NCBI RefSeq assembly: GCF_028288225.1
Contig: NZ_JAQBOC010000049.1
Location: 1 to 64,000 of the forward strand
Direction: 5' to 3'
Origin: Mucilaginibacter sp.
Lineage (GTDB): Bacteria > Bacteroidota > Bacteroidia > Sphingobacteriales > Sphingobacteriaceae
Length of the DNA: 64,000 nt
The position numbers and the translations under genes are program-made. A model generated the notes under the pieces. It was not told the origin of the DNA, did not search any database, and saw nothing but the letters and a program-made list of their open reading frames with translations. This document shows positions 17,814-25,571 of the stretch, one piece after another; position 1 is the stretch's first letter; each line of letters opens with the position of its first letter.

Positions 17814-18485
17814 ATGAAAGCCCCTAAGGCATTATTATTTGATCTTGACGGTACATTAATTGATTCTGAGTTTTTTCATTTTGAATGCTGGAACGAGATT
17901 TTAACAGAATCGGGTGCTAAATTAACTTATGAAGATTGGCTGAAAAATTATGCCGGCGTGCCATTACCCACCAATGCCGCTCGGCTGGTTGAAAAATATG
18001 GCATCGACAAACCACTCCCTCAGATCATTGAACGTCGCGAAAAGCTAACCCTTGAACGTTTAAAAACTAAAGATGTAAACCTGATGCCCCATGTGGCTGA
18101 TGTGTTGGAGTATTTCCACCAAAATGCTTTAATCCTTGCCTTGGTAACCTCAAGCCCGCGGCAGGATGTGGAAGCTGTTTTTGAAAGGAATGGTTTAGGG
18201 AAATATTTTAAACTGATCATTACCCGTACCGAGGTTACCAAAAGTAAACCCGACCCTGAAAGTTACCTGGTGTGTGTAGAAAAGCTAGGTCTGCAAAAAG
18301 AGGAGTGCCTTGTTTTTGAAGATACTATCAATGGGGTAAAATCGGCAAAAGCAGCTGGGTTAACTTGTTTTGCCATACAAAGCAATACAGATGAACATGA
18401 TAAATTAACTATAGCCGATAAGCTATTCCTGGATTTTAAGGAGGTAAAGGATTATCTGGTGAATAATAGACTTATAGCAGCGTAA
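17814..18485 (+). CDS. HAD-superfamily hydrolase (beta-phosphoglucomutase-like phosphatase)
   Basis: Probably dephosphorylates or isomerises a sugar phosphate. The ATG at 17814 is preferred over the ATG at 17760, because it puts the catalytic motif at the normal distance. Motif I LLFDLDGTLIDSE (about 6-18, nucleophile Asp), motif II VTSSPRQD, motif III Lys in SKPDPESY and motif IV VFEDTINGVKSAKAAG are all present. A helical cap lies between motifs I and II. About 223 residues, normal for subfamily I. The stop codon lies inside a perfect 18-bp hairpin shared with the convergent glycosyltransferase pseudogene. Confidence 0.88.
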   Translation: MKAPKALLFDLDGTLIDSEFFHFECWNEILTESGAKLTYEDWLKNYAGVPLPTNAARLVEKYGIDKPLPQIIERREKLTLERLKTKDVNLMPHVADVLEYFHQNALILALVTSSPRQDVEAVFERNGLGKYFKLIITRTEVTKSKPDPESYLVCVEKLGLQKEECLVFEDTINGVKSAKAAGLTCFAIQSNTDEHDKLTIADKLFLDFKEVKDYLVNNRLIAA

Positions 18486-18507
18486 ACCGTTACGCTGCTA
18501 TAAGTCT
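18468..18507. terminator. Perfect 18-bp hairpin at a convergent gene junction
   Basis: AGACTTATAGCAGCGTAA (18468-18485) and its exact complement (18490-18507) flank a 4-nt loop. The left arm contains the last codons and stop of the HAD gene. There is no T-run on either side, so termination may be weak or the hairpin may protect the 3' ends of converging transcripts. Confidence 0.7.
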
Positions 18508-18535
18508 TGCTACAATAATATAGCATTTTTATAGA

Positions 18536-19727
18536 TTACTCTAAAGACACTTCTGGTTTAAGCACATCTAATTGATATGCTTTTGCGCCGCGTTGTGATA
18601 CAATATATTCAAAGTGATTTGCATAAGCGCTTACAATTTTGTCGCAGGTATAAAGTTCAGTTATCTTTTGCTTGTTATTTTCCATCAGCTGTGCATACTG
18701 TGGCTCGCTTTTGTTTACAGTAAGTAAATGATGAGCCACATCATCAGCAGTTAAAAAATACACGGCATTAGTATCCAGAACCGCCCGGTTAAATTTATTG
18801 TCATTTGAACAGATCAGGCTATTGGATGCCATAGCCTCCAATAATGACGGATTGGTACCCCAACAGTATGGCCATGAAAATATAAATTAGAAAAGTATCT
18901 CAGATTATTAAGTTTGCTCAGGTCATAAATACCTCCACAAAACTTAATATTTTCATGGCTGGCAAATTTATTTTTTAAGTGGGTGCCAAAATCATTGTCA
19001 TTGTTGCCTATAACCAAAAACTTTCGGCCGTTATTGGCTTTAACTACACCATCTAAAATTACTTCTATACTGTTTTCGGGTTCAAACCGGGCAATCAGCA
19101 TATCATACTGATTGATTTTTAAATCAAACTCATCAGGGAATGTTACATCCGGGTTTTCAAATATTTCGGCGCCATAAGCTATATAAGTCGACTTTTTATT
19201 GTACTTATTTTCAATATACTTTTGTATTTCTACAGAATCTGATATTAGAAAGTCACTGTATCTGATAGCCAGCTTTTCTGCAAATTTCAAAAATATTTGC
19301 ACAGGTTTCGAATATTGGAATCTTGTCCATTCCAATCCATCCATATTAGTAGTAACAACAGCGCTTCTGGGCAAAAGCCAGCCCCAAATTGAACTGCTGG
19401 TGTATCCTAATTGAAGAATAACATCAAATCTTTTTTTTCTTAAATCTTTTATGCAGTTATAGTCATATAAAAACTGACTTGCCGTACCTAATTTGTATTC
19501 GGGATCATAGCAATGACATATCTCAACTGAATTGCAGGTTTTTTCCTGGTAAGGATGATTGTGCGAATTGTAAACCACTACCTCATAACCCTTTTTTACG
19601 AGTCCGGCCGCTAGATATTCGGCACACTGTTCAAATCCTCCGTAATGATTCGGAACTCCTCTGGTTCCAATAATAACTATACGTATAAAATATTTTTTAA
19701 TAAATTAAAATACACAGACTCTTTCAT
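18536..19727 (-). pseudogene. DUF1972 family glycosyltransferase broken by frameshifts
   Basis: Reads as one rhamnosyl/glycosyltransferase gene (family length ~370-400) in three frames. The N-terminal part has RIVIIGTRGVPNHYGGFEQ and KKGYEVVVYNSHNHPY. The middle part (19578-18814) carries TTNMDGLEWTR, and ends YFHGHTVG. The C-terminal part (from 18841) continues LEAMASNSLICSNDN. Adding one base to the G4 run at 18858-18861 restores YFHGHTVGGTNPSLLEAMAS. No ATG is in frame with the N-terminus: codon 1 would be ATA. However, an ATG at 19727 followed by KESVYFNLLK joins the frame if one A is added to the A6 run at 19693-19698. Both breaks are at homopolymers, so sequencing error is possible. The intact gene would add a sugar to a polysaccharide or lipid carrier. 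Confidence 0.78.
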
Positions 19728-20005
19728 GGGGTATCTGTATACGTATAGAAGTATCAAAATAGAAGTATCAAAAGGCTGTTTAAAAAAAAACATTTGAACA
19801 AAACTAGAATGCGTAATAAATTAATGAAACGAATGAATAATATTTATTATAATATAAAAACTTTGATGTGGGTGTTTGTTTTGAATAGAGAACATGCTAA
19901 TTGAAGTGCGTTTTGTGGTTATGTTTTTGCTATATTAATAATTATATAGGTTTATTTTAATAAGTTGATAAATTTTGATTTTAACTGAAAATGTATCGCT
20001 ATTAA
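19728..20005. other. AT-rich spacer
   Basis: No gene seen. It contains a short tandem repeat (ATAGAAGTATCAAAA-like, 19745-19775) and presumably the promoter of the glycosyltransferase. A 31-codon frame at 19809-19904 (plus strand) has no recognisable features and is not called. Confidence 0.5.
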
Positions 20006-20764
20006 TCAAAGTTTCCCAACGTAAACTTTGGTGTCATAATTAATGGTAATTATATCATGCTGCTGATATTTATTAAAAAGACTTTTCAAGTCATTGATCA
20101 TGGGCTCGTATCCAGCCTGGTCTTTAGTAGGCATATAGGAAGATGAAAGCAAGCGCCCTGTTAATCCTTCAAAGTCAAAAACCTGCTTGTTCTGAAATAC
20201 TTCCAGGCGAAATGGTTTGGGATTAAAAAACGCGCCGATGTGGTTGGCATCAATATTACGGTGATCAAGCTTTACGTATTCCTGGCCGTGTGTAATGATC
20301 AGCTGATCATACTCCTTTTCAAATACCGACTCTATTTTTCTTTCGTTCCATATCAGTACAACAATGCCACCTGGTTTTAATATTTTTTTAAACTCAGTTC
20401 GGGTATTTTGAGCATTAAACCAGTGGAAAGCCTGCCCGGCAATAACCGTGTCAACACTGCCGGCTTGCAATCCGGTATTTTCTGCTGTGCCATCTACCGC
20501 TTTAAAGCCTGAAAATGAATGTAGCAGTTCCATGGCTTTCTCCCGCATTTCGGTGTTGGGTTCAACGGCAATTACCCGGTAGCCAGCATCAAGGAACAAA
20601 GTGGTTGATATACCGGTACCGGCACCTACATCTGCTATTAACTTATCTGTTGATAAGGCATAATTATGCTGTAAAAAGTCGATAATTTCGACGGGGTAGT
20701 GCGGCCTGTATTTCACGTAATCATCTACCCGGTTGCTGAATCTTTTGGTGCTATCTGTGCTCAT
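20006..20764 (-). CDS. Class I SAM-dependent methyltransferase
   Basis: 252 residues with the Rossmann SAM-binding site LIADVGAGTGISTTLFLDAG (motif I, about 43-62) and the acidic residue of motif II in VIAVEPNTEMRE (about 67-78). The motif IV region DTVIAGQAFHWFN (about 105-117) has the HWF signature of the methyltransferase-11/UbiE-like group that includes trans-aconitate methyltransferase-like proteins. The motif 'VLIWNERKIES' follows. The substrate cannot be predicted. The ATG start lies ~210 bp from the divergent rpsT gene. Confidence 0.85.
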   Translation of the reverse strand: MSTDSTKRFSNRVDDYVKYRPHYPVEIIDFLQHNYALSTDKLIADVGAGTGISTTLFLDAGYRVIAVEPNTEMREKAMELLHSFSGFKAVDGTAENTGLQAGSVDTVIAGQAFHWFNAQNTRTEFKKILKPGGIVVLIWNERKIESVFEKEYDQLIITHGQEYVKLDHRNIDANHIGAFFNPKPFRLEVFQNKQVFDFEGLTGRLLSSSYMPTKDQAGYEPMINDLKSLFNKYQQHDIITINYDTKVYVGKL

Positions 20765-20898
20765 ACGCTGTTAAATCTATGAAATATAACGTCTGCTTAT
20801 AAAGTGAAATTACTTTACATTTGCTGTAAATTGGTGTACCAGATTGAGAAGTAACCTTTTGAATAGTTTAAATACATATTTTAAATTTGAAAAAGCAC

Positions 20899-20929
20899 TT
20901 GCATATTTAAATTTATCACCCTATATTTG
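20899..20929 (+). promoter_or_regulatory. Promoter of rpsT (TTG-N20-TATATTTG)
   Basis: TTG at 20899-20901 and TATATTTG at 20922-20929, 20 bp apart, match the Bacteroidota -33/-7 consensus. The gene starts 44 bp downstream of the -7 box. Confidence 0.65.
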
Positions 20930-20972
20930 CAGTCCTTAAAATAAATAGAAAAAAGAATAACAAAGCTATACA

Positions 20973-21227
20973 ATGGCAAATCATAAATCATCTTTAAAAA
21001 GAATCAGGTCAAACGCTGCGAAGCGTCTGCGTAACAGGTACCAGGCTAAAACAACCAGGAACGCTATTAAAAAATTAAGAGGCACAACCACTAAAGCTGA
21101 TGCAAGTGCACTTTTAGTTAAAGTGATCTCTATGTTAGACCGTTTGGCTAAAAAGAATGTTATTCACAAAAATAAAGCTTCGAACAATAAATCAAAGCTT
21201 ACTAAATTTGTTAATGGCTTAAGCTAA
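20973..21227 (+). CDS. rpsT: 30S ribosomal protein S20
   Basis: 84 residues, highly basic and helical, starting MANHKSSLKRIRSNAAKRLR, which is the classic S20 N-terminus that binds 16S rRNA. Monocistronic with its own consensus promoter and a strong terminator. Confidence 0.97.
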   Translation: MANHKSSLKRIRSNAAKRLRNRYQAKTTRNAIKKLRGTTTKADASALLVKVISMLDRLAKKNVIHKNKASNNKSKLTKFVNGLS

Positions 21228-21245
21228 TTGTAGCTACAAAATATT

Positions 21246-21282
21246 AAAAGGGGATTGTACCGCAGGTATGATCCCCTTTTTT
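21246..21282 (+). terminator. Intrinsic terminator of rpsT
   Basis: AAAAGGGGAT and ATCCCCTTTT pair across a loop, followed by further T residues. Confidence 0.88.
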
Positions 21283-21313
21283 GTTTGCTGTTTTTTTTCC
21301 ATAATTTAATGCC

Positions 21314-22012
21314 GTGGAAAACTATAACGACAAGATCAGCATCAAAGCCTGGGCCGAAGAGGATCGTCCACGCGAGAAGCTGAGCACCCAGGGCAGACGT
21401 GCGCTAACCGATGCCGAACTGATAGCCATACTAATTGGCTCGGGCAGCCGAACCGAAAGCGCAGTGGAGTTAAGCAAACGCATCCTGCACCATTATGAAA
21501 ACGATCTGAACAAGCTGGGCAAAGCATCTATCAGCGAACTTTCTAAATTTAAAGGAATAGGAGAGGCCAAAGCTATATCTATCATAGCAGCTCTGGAGAT
21601 AGGCCGCCGCCGCAACGAAACTGAAACCAAGGCTATTGAATACATCAACAGCAGCCGTGATGCCTACAACATCATGCGTAGGCATCTGATTGATCTGAAC
21701 CATGAGGAATTTTGGATCATACTGGTAGGGAGTTCACAAAAAGTACTCTCCAAAGAGCTGGTAAGTAAAGGCGGGTTGTCAGCTACTGTAGCCGATCCGA
21801 AGATTATTTTCCATATGGCGCTGCAACAACAGGCCAGCGGTATCATACTGGTGCATAATCATCCCTCAGGTAACCTGAAACCAAGTCACCAGGACATTGA
21901 CCTCACCAAAAAGATAAGTGCCGCGGGGCGCATGCTGGACATTCACATCCTCGACCACTTGATACTGACCGATGCTGGATATTATAGCTTTGGCGATGAG
22001 GGGATGTTGTAG
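21314..22012 (+). CDS. radC: RadC family JAB-domain protein
   Basis: 232 residues from a GTG start (a nearby ATG at 21309 is out of frame). The N-terminal region has a helix-hairpin-helix motif (ISELSKFKGIGEAKAISIIA, about 73-92). The C-terminal JAMM metalloprotease-like domain has the zinc motif HNHPSGNLKPSHQD (about 186-199) with the catalytic-type Glu upstream (LNHEEFWIIL). The true biochemical role of RadC is unsettled; a repair function was originally proposed and later doubted. The gene is complete. Confidence 0.94.
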   Translation: MENYNDKISIKAWAEEDRPREKLSTQGRRALTDAELIAILIGSGSRTESAVELSKRILHHYENDLNKLGKASISELSKFKGIGEAKAISIIAALEIGRRRNETETKAIEYINSSRDAYNIMRRHLIDLNHEEFWIILVGSSQKVLSKELVSKGGLSATVADPKIIFHMALQQQASGIILVHNHPSGNLKPSHQDIDLTKKISAAGRMLDIHILDHLILTDAGYYSFGDEGML

Positions 22013-22163
22013 ATGTGCAAATGTGTGGATTATGGATGTACAGATGATGAATTTCAAATGTGCAGATGATAAACTAAGCCTGACAAATAAATCAATCCGG
22101 AAATTTTCAAATCATTTGCACATCTGTAATCTGCATATCTGCACATTTGTAATCTGCACATCT
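22013..22163. repeat. Iterated-word inverted spacer (word GATGTGCA / TGCACATC)
   Basis: The left side repeats GATGTGCAAATGTG, AAATGTGCAGATGAT and similar; the right side repeats their complements (ATTTGCACATCTGTAATCTGC, ATCTGCACATTTGTAATC). The result is a degenerate hairpin made of short copies. It has no coding potential and ends just before the pheT promoter box. Confidence 0.75.
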
Positions 22164-22184
22164 TTCACCTTTCAGCCTAAATCG

Positions 22185-22192
22185 TATCTTTG
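22185..22192 (+). promoter_or_regulatory. -7 box (TATCTTTG) of pheT
   Basis: TATCTTTG matches TAnnTTTG and lies 20 bp upstream of the pheT ATG. No convincing TTG element is placed at -33. Confidence 0.5.
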
Positions 22193-22212
22193 CCGATTAT
22201 CATTTCTGAATA

Positions 22213-24612
22213 ATGAAGATATCGTATAACTGGCTTAAAGAATTTATTGATACCGATAAAACTCCCCAGGAGATTTCTATAATCTTAACCGGTACCGGTT
22301 TGGAGGTGGAGAGCCTGGAAAAAGTACAACCCATCCCCGGCGGATTAGAAGGCCTGGTGATAGGGTACGTAAAAGAATGTACAGACCACGCCAATTCAGA
22401 TCATCTGCATGTAACCAAGGTTGATGTTGGCGGTCCGGAAGATCTACAGATTGTTTGCGGCGCTGCTAACGTAGCCGCCGGGCAAAAAGTAGTGGTGGCA
22501 ACCGTTGGTACTACTGTATATCCCGTAACAGGCGAACCATTTGCCATCAAAAAATCAAAAATACGTGGTGAAGCATCCGAAGGGATGATCTGCGCCGAGG
22601 ACGAGATAGGCTTGGGTACTGATCATGCCGGTATCATGGTGCTTGATGCTGATGCCCCTGTAGGCGCTTTGGCTAAAGACTACTTTAAACTGAACGACGA
22701 TTATATGTACGAGATAGGTTTAACCCCTAATCGTGCCGATGCCGCATCGCATTTAGGTACCGCCCGTGATGTTGCCGCGTTTTTAAAGATTGGTGTCACC
22801 AAACCCGATATTAGCGCATTTAAAGTTGCTAATAACAGTCGCCCAATTGCCGTTGTGGTGGAGAATGAGCAGGCAGCCCTGCGTTTTTCAGGCGTTACCA
22901 TTAGCGGAGTTCAGGTTAAGGAATCACCTAAATGGTTAAAAGAAAGATTAGCAGTAATTGGTATTCGTTCCATTAACAACATTGTGGATGTTACGAATTA
23001 TGTACTGCATGAATTAGGTCAGCCATTGCATGCTTTTGATGCCGACGAAATAAAGGGTAATACAATATTTGCTAAAAACTATCCCGAAGGAACGCTTTTT
23101 AAAACCCTTGATGATGTAGAGCGCAAACTATCTGAGCATGATCTGATGATTGGTAATACTGAAGAGCCTATGAGTATTGCCGGTGTTTTTGGTGGTATCC
23201 ACTCCGGTATTAAAGCATCAACCAATACCATTTTTATTGAAAGCGCTTATTTTAATTCGGTATCTATCCGTAAAACTGCTAAAAGACATGGCTTAAAAAC
23301 GGATGCATCGTTCAGGTTTGAGCGCGGTACAGATCCGGATATGACGGTGTTTGCCCTAAAGCGTGCCGTCTTGCTGATACAGCAGGTTGCCGGTGGCGAG
23401 GTGTCATCTGATATAGTTGATCATTACCCTGTTCCGGTTGCACCATTTGCTTTTGATGTAAGTTATAGCAACATTCACAGGTTGATAGGCAAGGATATTC
23501 CACATGGAGAGATTAAGGAGATTATTGAAGCTTTGGATATTAAAGTAGTTGGTGAAACAGCTGCTGGTCTTTCACTACAGGTACCGCCCTACCGTGTTGA
23601 TGTAACCCGCGAGGTTGATATTGTAGAAGAAGTACTGCGTATTTACGGCTACAATAATATCGAAATACCAGTGCAGGTAAGGGCATCACTCAATACATCA
23701 CAAAGGCCTGATAAGGATACGGTACAAAACCAGCTTTCTGATTTGCTTACGGCCAATGGATTTAATGAGATCTTATCAAACTCATTAACCAAGTCGGCTT
23801 ATTCGGATAATTTGGATATTGCGGTAAAAATTCTGAACCCGCTGAGCAGTGATCTGGATGTGATGCGCCAAACCATGCTATACTCTGGTCTGGAAGCTAT
23901 TGCCTACAATCAGAACCGCCGTGCTGCCGACCTGAAATTTTACGAGTTTGGCAAGGTTTACAGTGTAAAGGATGATAAATACAGTGAGGTACAACGTTTT
24001 TCGATATTCATTACCGGTGCTAACGCAGCCGAACAATGGAATCAGAAGCCAAAACCAGTATCGTTCTATAATCTGAAGGCTATTGTTGATGGTATTTTAG
24101 AGCGCCTAAACATTACCGGTCATGTAGTAGAAGATGCTACCTGCAAAAAACTGGCTTTCGGACTGCAGTATATGCTTAATGGTAAACAGCTGGTTAAGTT
24201 TGGCCCGGTGGCTGCAATTGCTTTGAAAAAGGCCGATATGGATAAAGAGGTATTTTATGCCGATTTTAATTTCGATCTGGTATTAACAGCGGTGCGCAAA
24301 AATAAGATCGTTTACCAGGAGGTTTCTAAATTCCCGGCAGTAAGGCGCGATCTTTCCATGTTGATAGATAAAAGCGTTTCTTTTGGCCAGTTAAAACAAA
24401 TTGCTCAGAGAACGGAGCGTAAGTTATTAAAGGAGGTTAGTGTATTTGATGTTTACGAAGGCGACAAACTGCCGGAGGGTAAAAAATCATACGCCCTGAG
24501 TTTCATTATTCAGGATATTGAAAAAACCCTGACCGATAAAGCGATTGACAGCATTATGCAGAAATTAATTTATAACTTAGGTAAAGAAGCCGGAGCCGAG
24601 ATAAGAAAATAA
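22213..24612 (+). CDS. pheT: Phenylalanine--tRNA ligase beta subunit
   Basis: Large subunit of the alpha2beta2 PheRS. 799 residues with the expected order: N-terminal MKISYNWLKEFIDTDKTPQEI, tRNA-binding (EMAP/OB) domain about 40-150 (HANSDHLHVTKVDVG, VCGAANV), B3/B4 editing domain about 210-375, B5 domain about 405-475, the catalytic-like core about 490-690, and the C-terminal FDX-ACB anticodon-binding domain (SKFPAVRRDLSMLIDKSV to the end). pheS is not adjacent, unlike the enterobacterial operon. Confidence 0.97.
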   Translation: MKISYNWLKEFIDTDKTPQEISIILTGTGLEVESLEKVQPIPGGLEGLVIGYVKECTDHANSDHLHVTKVDVGGPEDLQIVCGAANVAAGQKVVVATVGTTVYPVTGEPFAIKKSKIRGEASEGMICAEDEIGLGTDHAGIMVLDADAPVGALAKDYFKLNDDYMYEIGLTPNRADAASHLGTARDVAAFLKIGVTKPDISAFKVANNSRPIAVVVENEQAALRFSGVTISGVQVKESPKWLKERLAVIGIRSINNIVDVTNYVLHELGQPLHAFDADEIKGNTIFAKNYPEGTLFKTLDDVERKLSEHDLMIGNTEEPMSIAGVFGGIHSGIKASTNTIFIESAYFNSVSIRKTAKRHGLKTDASFRFERGTDPDMTVFALKRAVLLIQQVAGGEVSSDIVDHYPVPVAPFAFDVSYSNIHRLIGKDIPHGEIKEIIEALDIKVVGETAAGLSLQVPPYRVDVTREVDIVEEVLRIYGYNNIEIPVQVRASLNTSQRPDKDTVQNQLSDLLTANGFNEILSNSLTKSAYSDNLDIAVKILNPLSSDLDVMRQTMLYSGLEAIAYNQNRRAADLKFYEFGKVYSVKDDKYSEVQRFSIFITGANAAEQWNQKPKPVSFYNLKAIVDGILERLNITGHVVEDATCKKLAFGLQYMLNGKQLVKFGPVAAIALKKADMDKEVFYADFNFDLVLTAVRKNKIVYQEVSKFPAVRRDLSMLIDKSVSFGQLKQIAQRTERKLLKEVSVFDVYEGDKLPEGKKSYALSFIIQDIEKTLTDKAIDSIMQKLIYNLGKEAGAEIRK

Positions 24613-24731
24613 GAAGTGGATAGTGAGTTACTGAATTATTGAGTAAATAGGTAAGTTTGTAAATCTTTAAGTTAATAATTCAATAAATAATTAATTCACT
24701 AAATCGCTAATTCAATAATTCACTAATTAAA
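24613..24731. repeat. Iterated-word inverted spacer (word AGTGAGTTA / ATTCACTAA)
   Basis: Left: TAGTGAGTTACTGAATTATTGAG. Right: AATAATTCAATAAATAATTAATTCACTAAATCGC, then CTAATTCAATAATTCACTAA. The right words are the complement of the left and occur several times. The same word family makes up the rpoB-rpoC spacer at 56212-56352. Confidence 0.75.
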
Positions 24732-24735
24732 AGAA

Positions 24736-25026
24736 ATGCCTTCTGTAGGAGAACAATTAAATAAGATTGTAGATAAAACCGAGCGGTTAATTGAGCTGTG
24801 TGCTGCTTTACAGGAGGAAAATGATCTGCTAAAACTGGAAAGCGAAGCCCTGACCGTGGCGCTTGATGCAAGTAAAGGAAAGACAAAAGAACTGGAAGAA
24901 AAGCTTCGTGTATTGAAACTTGCTAAGTCTTTTTCAGAAACAAATGAAAAAAGTCTTGATATAAAGCAAAAAATTAACGACTTTGTGCAAGAAATAGATA
25001 AGTGTATTGTATTATTGAAGAAATAG
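24736..25026 (+). CDS. Short coiled-coil protein, ZapB-like, upstream of zapA
   Basis: 96 residues, almost entirely coiled coil: MPSVGEQLNKIVDKTERLIE, then heptads LCAALQEENDLLKLESEALTVAL and KELEEKLRVLKLAKSF. Length and composition resemble the small coiled-coil cell-division factor ZapB, and the gene ends 20 bp before the zapA ATG, so a role at the division site with ZapA and FtsZ is a reasonable inference. Sequence similarity alone would not prove it. Confidence 0.65.
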   Translation: MPSVGEQLNKIVDKTERLIELCAALQEENDLLKLESEALTVALDASKGKTKELEEKLRVLKLAKSFSETNEKSLDIKQKINDFVQEIDKCIVLLKK

Positions 25027-25046
25027 TACAAAAAGTGAAAAGCTCA

Positions 25047-25337
25047 ATGGGAGAAATCTCAATAAAAATAAATATTGCTGACAGAGTTTACCCGTTAAAG
25101 GTAAACATGGAGGAGGAAGAAATAATACGCAGGGCGGCTAAACTAATTAATGACCGGATAAAGGAGTATCAGGAAAATTATGCGGTGAGGGATAAACAGG
25201 ATCTGCTTTCAATGGCGGTATTGCATTATGCAACATCATCGTTAAAAGCGGAGAAGAAAGTTACCGTTGAAGATACTGATATAGCCGAAAAGGTTTACCA
25301 ATTAGATCATTTGTTGTCTGAATTTTTCTCAAAGTAA
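25047..25337 (+). CDS. zapA: Cell division protein ZapA
   Basis: Bundles FtsZ filaments at the division ring. The ATG at 25047 is preferred over an upstream TTG at 25002, which would overlap the previous gene. The 96-residue product begins GEISIKINIADRVYPLKVN (the globular head that binds FtsZ) followed by EEEEIIRRAAKLINDRIKEY and a C-terminal coiled coil. It is probably co-transcribed with the coiled-coil gene upstream. A probable 6S-like RNA lies downstream. Confidence 0.88.
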   Translation: MGEISIKINIADRVYPLKVNMEEEEIIRRAAKLINDRIKEYQENYAVRDKQDLLSMAVLHYATSSLKAEKKVTVEDTDIAEKVYQLDHLLSEFFSK

Positions 25338-25374
25338 TAAACGTTCTTTACATATACAGAGCACATTTAAGATT

Positions 25375-25541
25375 TAGCCGCAGTTAAATTTTAGGTTTCA
25401 CTATTAAAAACTTAACGCTTCAATATTAAGCGGGTCAAAGAGGCATGCGTTACTATTAGTATTAACGTAACCCATGATTCCAATATCCGAAATGAAGTTT
25501 TTAAAATACATGATACTTAAAAGTTAGTTGCGGTTTTTTTA
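25375..25541 (+). ncRNA. Probable 6S-like RNA (6S-Flavo type) between zapA and rny
   Basis: The 234-bp spacer contains a closing stem: CCGCAGTTAAATTTTA (25378-25393) pairs with TAAAAGTTAGTTGCGG (25518-25533) with G-U wobbles, and seven T follow. This gives a ~165-nt transcript with a terminal stem and intrinsic terminator. A smaller internal hairpin is visible (ACTTAACGCTTCAATATTAAGC; GCGTTACTATTAGTATTAACG). There are no ORFs. Position next to zapA matches 6S RNA in other phyla, and a 6S-Flavo family is known in Bacteroidota. The ends are approximate and the identity rests on layout and folding by eye. Confidence 0.6.
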
Positions 25542-25571
25542 TTTATATATAACCTTACACCCTAAAAGAAG

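Noticed and set aside
19809..19904. 31-codon plus-strand ORF in the spacer upstream of the glycosyltransferase
   Set aside because: Low-complexity AT-rich composition, no terminator or promoter pattern, no family resemblance; likely chance.
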